A stretch of DNA of 64,000 nt from Actinomycetales bacterium JB111 (lineage in GTDB: Bacteria; Actinomycetota; Actinomycetes; Actinomycetales; Actinomycetaceae), in NCBI GenBank assembly GCA_900163555.1, contig FUHX01000009.1, forward strand, positions 1-64,000, read 5' to 3'. The translations under genes were made by a program, and so were the position numbers. The notes under the pieces were generated by a model that searched no databases, was not told where the DNA came from, and saw only the letters and a list, made by a program, of their open reading frames with translations. Of the stretch, positions 59,154 to 64,000 are shown in pieces. How positions within the stretch are numbered: position 1 is the first letter of the stretch; the number at the start of each line of letters is the position of its first letter.

Positions 59154-59824
59154 GCACCGACGCCACCCTGAACCGGCCGGAGATCGCCGCCCGGGTCGCC
59201 CTCGACATCCCCACCGGCGCCTTCGTCAACCTCGGCATCGGGATGCCGACGCTCGTGGCCGACCACCTCACGCAGGAGCAGGGCGTCACCCTGCACACGG
59301 AGAACGGCATGCTCGGCATGGGGCCCGCAGCCGCCGAGGACGAGATCGACGACGAGCTCATCAACGCCGGGAAGATCCCCGTCACCGAGCTCCCCGGCGC
59401 CAGCTACTTCCACCACGCCGACTCGTTCGCGATGATGCGCGGCGGCCACCTCGACGCCTGCGTGCTCGGCGGCTTCCAGGTCTCCACGGCCGGCGACCTC
59501 GCGAACTGGCACACCGGTGCGCCCGACGCGATCCCCGCCGTCGGGGGCGCCATGGACCTCGCGATCGGCGCCAAGCAGGTCTTCGTCATGATGAACCTGC
59601 TGACCCGCGACGGCACCGCCAAGCTCGTCGACGCCCTCACCTACCCTGCCACCGGCCTGCGCTGCGTCTCGCGCCTGTACACGGACATGGCCCTGTTCGC
59701 CCTCGGCGACGACGGCGCGACCGTCCTGGAGACCTACGGGACGACCGTCGACGCCCTGCGCGACCTGACCGGCCTCGATCTCGCGGACGGCACCGCCGAC
59801 GCGGCCCCGACCCAGGAGAACTGA
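59150..59824 (+). CDS. pcaJ: 3-oxoadipate CoA-transferase subunit B
   Basis: 224 residues. The catalytic Glu is in TENGMLGMGP, with NLGIGMPTLVADHL before it and GGFQVSTAGDLANW after. Forms the transferase with the preceding subunit. The stop shares its last A with the ATG of the thiolase (TGATG). Confidence 0.88.
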   Translation: MSTDATLNRPEIAARVALDIPTGAFVNLGIGMPTLVADHLTQEQGVTLHTENGMLGMGPAAAEDEIDDELINAGKIPVTELPGASYFHHADSFAMMRGGHLDACVLGGFQVSTAGDLANWHTGAPDAIPAVGGAMDLAIGAKQVFVMMNLLTRDGTAKLVDALTYPATGLRCVSRLYTDMALFALGDDGATVLETYGTTVDALRDLTGLDLADGTADAAPTQEN

Positions 59825-60996
59825 TGTCCGCCTTCGTGTACGACGCCGTCCGCACCCCCTTCGGCCGGTACGGCAAGTCGCTGGCCATGACCCGCCCGGA
59901 CGACCTCCTCGCCTCGACCATGTCCGCGCTGCTCGAGCGCCACCCCGATCTCGACCCGGCGTCGATCGACGAGGTCATCGCGGGCAACGCCAACGGCGCC
60001 GGCGAGGAGAACCGGAACGTGGCGCGCATGTCCGCGCTGTTGGCCGGTATCCCCGTGTCCGTGCCCGGGGTGACGGTCAACCGGCTGTGCGGCTCAGGCG
60101 TCGAGGCCGTCATCCAGGGGTCGCGGGCGATCGAGACCGGGGACGCCGACGTCATCCTCACCGGCGGCGTCGAGTCCATGTCCCGCGCGCCGTGGGTGGT
60201 GCTCAAGCCCGAGCGCGCCTTCCCCGCCGGCCCCGCGGCCATGGAGTCCACCGCGATCGGCTGGCGGCTGGTGAACACGAAGATGCCGGCGCAGTACACG
60301 GTCGCGCTCGGCGAGGGCGCCGAGATCCTGGCGGACAGGTACTCCATCAGCCGCGAGGAGCAGGACGAGTTCGCGTACGGCAGCCACGTCCGGGCCGACG
60401 CGGCCTGGACGGACGGCGCGTACGACGCCGAGTTCGTCGCCGTCCCCGGCGTCGACCTCACGCGGGATGAGGGCATCCGCGCCGACACGACGACGGAGGT
60501 CCTCGCCGGCCTCAAGCCGGCGTTCCGCAAGGAGAACGGCAGCGTCACGGCCGGGAACTCCTCGCCGCTCACCGACGGCGCCTCGCTCGTCCTGCTCGGC
60601 GGCGAGAACGTCACCGGGCTCGGAGACCCGATCGCCCGGGTCGTGTCGCGCGGTGTCTCGGGCGTCTCCCCCGAGATCTTCGGCATCGGTCCCGTGGAGG
60701 CCGCGAACCAGGCCCTCGCCCGGGCCGGGAAGACGTGGGACGACGTCGACCTCGTCGAGATGAACGAGGCGTTCGCGGCGCAGTCGATCGCCTGCCTGCG
60801 CGAGTGGCCGGACCTCGACCCCGCCACGCTCAACGTCCACGGCGGCGCGATCGCGATCGGGCACCCGCTGGGCGCCTCCGGCGGCCGGATCGTCGGCCAC
60901 CTCGCGCACGCCCTGAAGGCCCGCGGCGGCGGCATCGGCGTCGCGACGATCTGCATCGGCGTCGGCCAGGGCCTCGCGGTGGTTCTCGAGGCGTAG
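59824..60996 (+). CDS. pcaF: Beta-ketoadipyl-CoA thiolase
   Basis: 390 residues. The nucleophilic cysteine is in NRLCGSGVEAV, with GGVESMSRAP, HGGAIAIGHPLGASGGR and the C-terminal CIGVGQG. Cleaves 3-oxoadipyl-CoA to succinyl-CoA and acetyl-CoA, the last step of the pathway. Third gene of pcaIJF. A GC hairpin terminator follows. Confidence 0.9.
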   Translation: MSAFVYDAVRTPFGRYGKSLAMTRPDDLLASTMSALLERHPDLDPASIDEVIAGNANGAGEENRNVARMSALLAGIPVSVPGVTVNRLCGSGVEAVIQGSRAIETGDADVILTGGVESMSRAPWVVLKPERAFPAGPAAMESTAIGWRLVNTKMPAQYTVALGEGAEILADRYSISREEQDEFAYGSHVRADAAWTDGAYDAEFVAVPGVDLTRDEGIRADTTTEVLAGLKPAFRKENGSVTAGNSSPLTDGASLVLLGGENVTGLGDPIARVVSRGVSGVSPEIFGIGPVEAANQALARAGKTWDDVDLVEMNEAFAAQSIACLREWPDLDPATLNVHGGAIAIGHPLGASGGRIVGHLAHALKARGGGIGVATICIGVGQGLAVVLEA

Positions 60997-61016
60997 GCGG
61001 ACGGCAAGAACGTGGT

Positions 61017-61045
61017 GCGGGCCCGGGGCACTCCCCCGGGCCCGC
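61017..61045 (+). terminator. Terminator behind pcaF
   Basis: 12-bp arms GCGGGCCCGGGG and complement around CACTC, 20 bp after the pcaF stop and 22 bp before the convergent lipoprotein stop. Confidence 0.65.
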
Positions 61046-61067
61046 AGTTCGTTGCGACGCTGGCCGA

Positions 61068-61595
61068 TCAGTACCGGGACTCGAAGTCGACAAGTACCGC
61101 GGTGGGCGGCTCGGACTCCACATCGGTCACCCGGAATGTGATCTCGCCCGTGTCGATCCAGCCATCCGGCACTCGTTCAATACCCATATCGTCGGGAGTG
61201 ACCCCATCCTCCAGCGTGAGAGTCAGCCACGCCGGCAACCAGCCGGGGGGCAGCGCGAGCTCGCCGTCGATGAGGTGGGCGACCTCGCTCACACCGGGCG
61301 TCACCTCCATCTCGCCGCCGTCCGGCATGACGACGTTCAGGCCGTCGACGACGTAGGTCACGCCTTCCTCGACCTGCCCCTCCTGAAGTTGTCCCCATGT
61401 GATCTCCGTAGCGACCGCAGTCTGAACATCCGTCGGCGACTCGGTCGGGTGCTGCGCTGCGGTAGGCGACTCGGACGGCGTCGGCGAAGTGCTCCTCGTC
61501 GCAGTGGACGAATCCTCACCCGCCGCGACGCAGGCTCCCATCCCCAGGGCCGCAAGGAGCGTGACGACAAGACGAATGTCAAAGGAGACGCGCAT
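61068..61595 (-). CDS. Putative lipoprotein, paralogue 1
   Basis: 175 residues. A signal sequence ends at a likely lipobox LGMGAC (cysteine at 22), then a Ser/Thr/Pro-rich linker and an outer domain of about 110 residues. The C-terminal block LEDGVTPDDMGIERVP, then GWIDTGEITFRVTD, is nearly repeated in the next protein. Family not recognised. It lies 15 bp after its paralogue on the same strand, inside the pca region but with no evident catabolic motif. Confidence 0.6.
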   Translation of the reverse strand: MRVSFDIRLVVTLLAALGMGACVAAGEDSSTATRSTSPTPSESPTAAQHPTESPTDVQTAVATEITWGQLQEGQVEEGVTYVVDGLNVVMPDGGEMEVTPGVSEVAHLIDGELALPPGWLPAWLTLTLEDGVTPDDMGIERVPDGWIDTGEITFRVTDVESEPPTAVLVDFESRY

Positions 61596-61610
61596 GATCT
61601 CTCACCAGTT

Positions 61611-62081
61611 CTACGCGGACTCGAACTCGAGCAACACGGCTGTGGGCGGCTCGGACTCCGCATCGGTCACGCGGAACGTGATCTCGCCGGTATCGAGCCA
61701 TCCATCCATCCGGCGTTCGATACCCAGATCATCGAGAGTGACACCGTCCTCGAGTGAGAGCACTAGATACGGAGGATCCCAGCACGGCGGAAGACCAGCT
61801 TCGCCATCGTCGTCGACGACCGCACCCTCACAGAAGGTAGCTGACACTTCCAGGAGTTCACCGTCCCGCATGACGACGGTCTGGTCGCCGAGAACGTACG
61901 TCGCGCCCTCCGCCAGCTGTTCGCCCTGCAACCGACCCTGCCGTAGTTCCGTGAGCACATCGTCGGCACCCACAGCCGTCGAGTCATGTCGACCAGCCAC
62001 GCCCCCGCACGCCGCGAGGAGCATGACTGACAACGCAGCAGCTCCAGCACATTCGCTGCGTCGAGCGCGCCGTGCTGTCAC
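61611..62081 (-). CDS. Putative lipoprotein, paralogue 2
   Basis: 156 residues. The signal sequence ends at lipobox LLAAC (cysteine at 25) without the long linker of its neighbour. C-terminal LEDGVTLDDLGIERRM, then GWLDTGEITFRVTD, matches paralogue 1. Two further cysteines, at SATFCEG and LPPCWD, may form a disulfide; the paralogue lacks them. GTG 62081 is the start by signal-peptide logic. Tandem duplication; function unknown. Confidence 0.6.
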   Translation of the reverse strand: MTARRARRSECAGAAALSVMLLAACGGVAGRHDSTAVGADDVLTELRQGRLQGEQLAEGATYVLGDQTVVMRDGELLEVSATFCEGAVVDDDGEAGLPPCWDPPYLVLSLEDGVTLDDLGIERRMDGWLDTGEITFRVTDAESEPPTAVLLEFESA

Positions 62082-62222
62082 GTGATTCCCCGATCGCCGT
62101 CGACCCCTGACATGCCGTTCCGGAGACGCTATGACGACGAGGGGGGGTGTCTATCGATGCCCCACGATCGTGAGGGAACCGTGTCCCTTCAGCGACCTTG
62201 AGTGCCGACGACAGATCCTCGG

Positions 62223-63380
62223 CTACCCCAGCAGCCCGTCCTCGGTGAGCACCGCGCGCGCGATCTTCAGCGCCTGGTTGCTCACCGGGACCCCGGCGTA
62301 GACGCCGGTGTGGGTGAGGACCTCGCCGATTTCCTCCACTGTCAGGCCGTTGCGGATGGCGGCCCGCACGTGCATGCCGAGCTCCGCCTCGTGGCCGAGG
62401 GCGGCGAGCAGGGCGAGCGTGACGGCACTGCGGGTGCGCCGGTCGAGCTCGTCGCGTCCCCACACGGCCCCCCACGCGTACCGGGTGATGAGGTCCTGGA
62501 AGGGCGTATCGAACGCGGACTGCCTGGTCCGCGCCGCGTCGACGTGGTCGTCGCCGAGGACCTCGCGCCGCACCCGCTGACCAATCGCGACCTCCTGCCG
62601 CGCGGCGTCGAGGAACTCGACGATGAGCCCCGTGACCGCGCCGGGCTGCTCGACGGCCGAGATGTGCGCCGCCGGGCCGACGACCTCGAGCCGCGCGCTG
62701 CCCCCGCCCGCCACGATGCCGTCGACGATCTCGCGGGACTTCTCCGGCGGCGTCGAGGGGTCGTCGCGCCCGGCGATGACGAGCGTCGGTGCGACGATCG
62801 TGCCGAGCCCGTCCCGCAGGTCCATCGTCGAGATGGCCTCGCAGCACTGCGCGTACCCCTCGGGGTCGCAGGCGAGGAACCGCTCGCGCATGTCGGCACG
62901 CGTGGCCGCATCGTCGAACGACGGCGTGAACCAGTTCGCCAGCACCGGGTCGACGATCGCTTCCAGGCCCTGCTCCCGCACGGTCGCGGCGCGGCCGATC
63001 CAGTTCTCCGCGGGCGGCATGTGAGCGGCGGAGCAGACGATGACGACCCGGTCCACGCGCTCGGGGTGCTTCTGGGCCAACCAGTTCGCGAGCATGCCAC
63101 CGATGGACAGGCCCACCACGTGCGCCCGCTCCACCCCCAGCGAGTCCAGCAGGTCGACGACGTCCTCCCCCAGTGCGTCCATCGTCACCGGGCCGGGGAC
63201 CTCCGGGGTCGGCGACTGCCCGTGCCCGCGGTGCTCGTAGCGCACGACCCGGAAGCGACGCGCCAGCACGGAGGCGGCGTGCTCCCACATGCGGCGGTCG
63301 GCGCCGAGCGAAGATCCCATGAGCACGACCGGCGCGTCGGCCGGTCCGTCGATCGCGTGGGCGAGGCGTGCGGTGGTCAT
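62223..63380 (-). CDS. pcaL: Fused 3-oxoadipate enol-lactonase / 4-carboxymuconolactone decarboxylase
   Basis: 385 residues. Residues 1-255 are an alpha/beta hydrolase (PcaD-like) with nucleophile in GLSIGGM and the acid in AGRDDPS. Residues about 260-385 are a carboxymuconolactone decarboxylase (PcaC) domain with RYAWGAVWGRDELDRRTRS and THTGVYAGVP. The PcaL fusion is known in Actinobacteria. It turns 4-carboxymuconolactone into 3-oxoadipate in two steps. ATG 63380 overlaps the pcaB stop; GGGAG is upstream. Confidence 0.93.
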   Translation of the reverse strand: MTTARLAHAIDGPADAPVVLMGSSLGADRRMWEHAASVLARRFRVVRYEHRGHGQSPTPEVPGPVTMDALGEDVVDLLDSLGVERAHVVGLSIGGMLANWLAQKHPERVDRVVIVCSAAHMPPAENWIGRAATVREQGLEAIVDPVLANWFTPSFDDAATRADMRERFLACDPEGYAQCCEAISTMDLRDGLGTIVAPTLVIAGRDDPSTPPEKSREIVDGIVAGGGSARLEVVGPAAHISAVEQPGAVTGLIVEFLDAARQEVAIGQRVRREVLGDDHVDAARTRQSAFDTPFQDLITRYAWGAVWGRDELDRRTRSAVTLALLAALGHEAELGMHVRAAIRNGLTVEEIGEVLTHTGVYAGVPVSNQALKIARAVLTEDGLLG

Positions 63381-64000
63381 GCGGTCTCCCTGCAGCTGGA
63401 CAGTGCTCGGTCGATGAGGGCCGGGACGGCCGCGAGCGCGGACGCCGGGTCGAGAAGGCGCGGGTCGTCCAGCTCGGGACACTCCCCGACGTCGGAGCGC
63501 AGCGCCGTGCGCACGCTCGCGTCCGTCGGGGCTTCCCCGCCCGCGCGCAGGGCGCGGGAGACGGCGGCCTGGGCCTCGGCCCGGCCGAGGCGGCCGGCCA
63601 GGGCCGTCGCGACGGCCTCGGACATGACGTAGGGGCGGGCGGAGTCGAGGTTGCGGCGCATCGCCTCGGCGTCGACCCGGAGGTTCTCCAGCAGGTCGCG
63701 CACGCGGTTCGACGAGCCCCTCCCGAGGCGGACGAGGTCCGCGACCGGCTGCCACTCCGCGTGCCAGCCGCCGGCGGCGCGCTCGTTCTCCTGCAGCGAG
63801 GCGGAGTAGACCGTGCCGAGCAGGCCGGGAGCGCGGATCCCGGCGGCGCGCAGGAGCACGGCGCGAACAGGGTTGCGTTTGTGCGGCATGGCGGACGATC
63901 CGCCGGCGCCCCCCTCGGCCAGCTCGCCGACCTCGGTGACCGCCAGCGCGGCCACGTCCGTGCCGATCTTCGCCGCGGCGGCGACGGCGTCCGCGAGTGC
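63377..64000 (-). CDS. pcaB: 3-carboxy-cis,cis-muconate cycloisomerase, C-terminal part
   Basis: 208 residues are visible; the gene continues past the right edge. The fumarase/aspartase superfamily signature GGSSAMPHKRNP is intact, followed by ENERAAGGWHAEW typical of PcaB. Forms 4-carboxymuconolactone from 3-carboxymuconate. Its stop overlaps the pcaL start (ATGA). Upstream pcaHG would be expected beyond the window. Confidence 0.9.
   Translation of the reverse strand, partial: ALADAVAAAAKIGTDVAALAVTEVGELAEGGAGGSSAMPHKRNPVRAVLLRAAGIRAPGLLGTVYSASLQENERAAGGWHAEWQPVADLVRLGRGSSNRVRDLLENLRVDAEAMRRNLDSARPYVMSEAVATALAGRLGRAEAQAAVSRALRAGGEAPTDASVRTALRSDVGECPELDDPRLLDPASALAAVPALIDRALSSCRETA

Overview
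The window is about 70% or more G+C, rich in GTG starts and ATGA/GTGA gene overlaps. It carries genes that are confined to or typical of Actinobacteria: rbpA, whiA next to yvcK and rapZ, the parA-scpA-scpB-rluB and tyrA-cmk-plsC-der runs, and a heme oxygenase with a DtxR-type iron box. Many genes show a TANNNT -10 hexamer ending 6-7 nt before the start codon, as in actinobacterial leaderless promoters. A member of the Micrococcales is the best guess, but the sequence alone does not fix the genus.

The first third (1-24 kb) is mostly accessory: a NirK-like copper oxidase fused to a membrane domain; a two-gene pair resembling type VII secretion substrates; meso-diaminopimelate dehydrogenase; a stress-flavoured cluster of small conserved families (DUF6766, DUF7882 and DUF7218 types, plus an SDR oxidoreductase); heme oxygenase; a truncated CoA-disulfide-reductase-like protein with a membrane tail; a chromate transporter divergent from an ArsR/phosphatase fusion; a WYL regulator and a GntR regulator, each beside a clear palindromic operator; a tautomerase lacking its catalytic proline; tRNA-Pro(GGG); and a three-gene carbohydrate locus (GPH symporter, 705-residue orphan, GH105 hydrolase).

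The middle and end (24-58 kb) are a conserved housekeeping block. tyrA, cmk, plsC and der form a tightly coupled operon that runs straight into the carbohydrate genes. parA, scpA, scpB and rluB form another. Central carbon metabolism is represented by pgi, tkt, tal, gap, pgk and tpiA, with ctaB, xerD, secG and rbpA interspersed, followed by whiA-yvcK-rapZ and uvrC and uvrA. Between these blocks sit a penicillin-acylase-family enzyme with a polysaccharide deacetylase, and a GAF histidine kinase with its NarL-type regulator. The right edge (58.4-64 kb) encodes the lower beta-ketoadipate pathway: pcaIJF on one strand, pcaB-pcaL on the other, and two tandem paralogous lipoproteins between them.

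Non-coding structure is abundant: two related long palindromic repeats built on GAGGTMGGAAC, a 40-bp tandem repeat behind uvrC, several perfect palindromes that look like operators or terminators, and a conserved 32-nt element upstream of two of the stress genes. No insertion sequence, prophage, CRISPR array or replication origin was seen.
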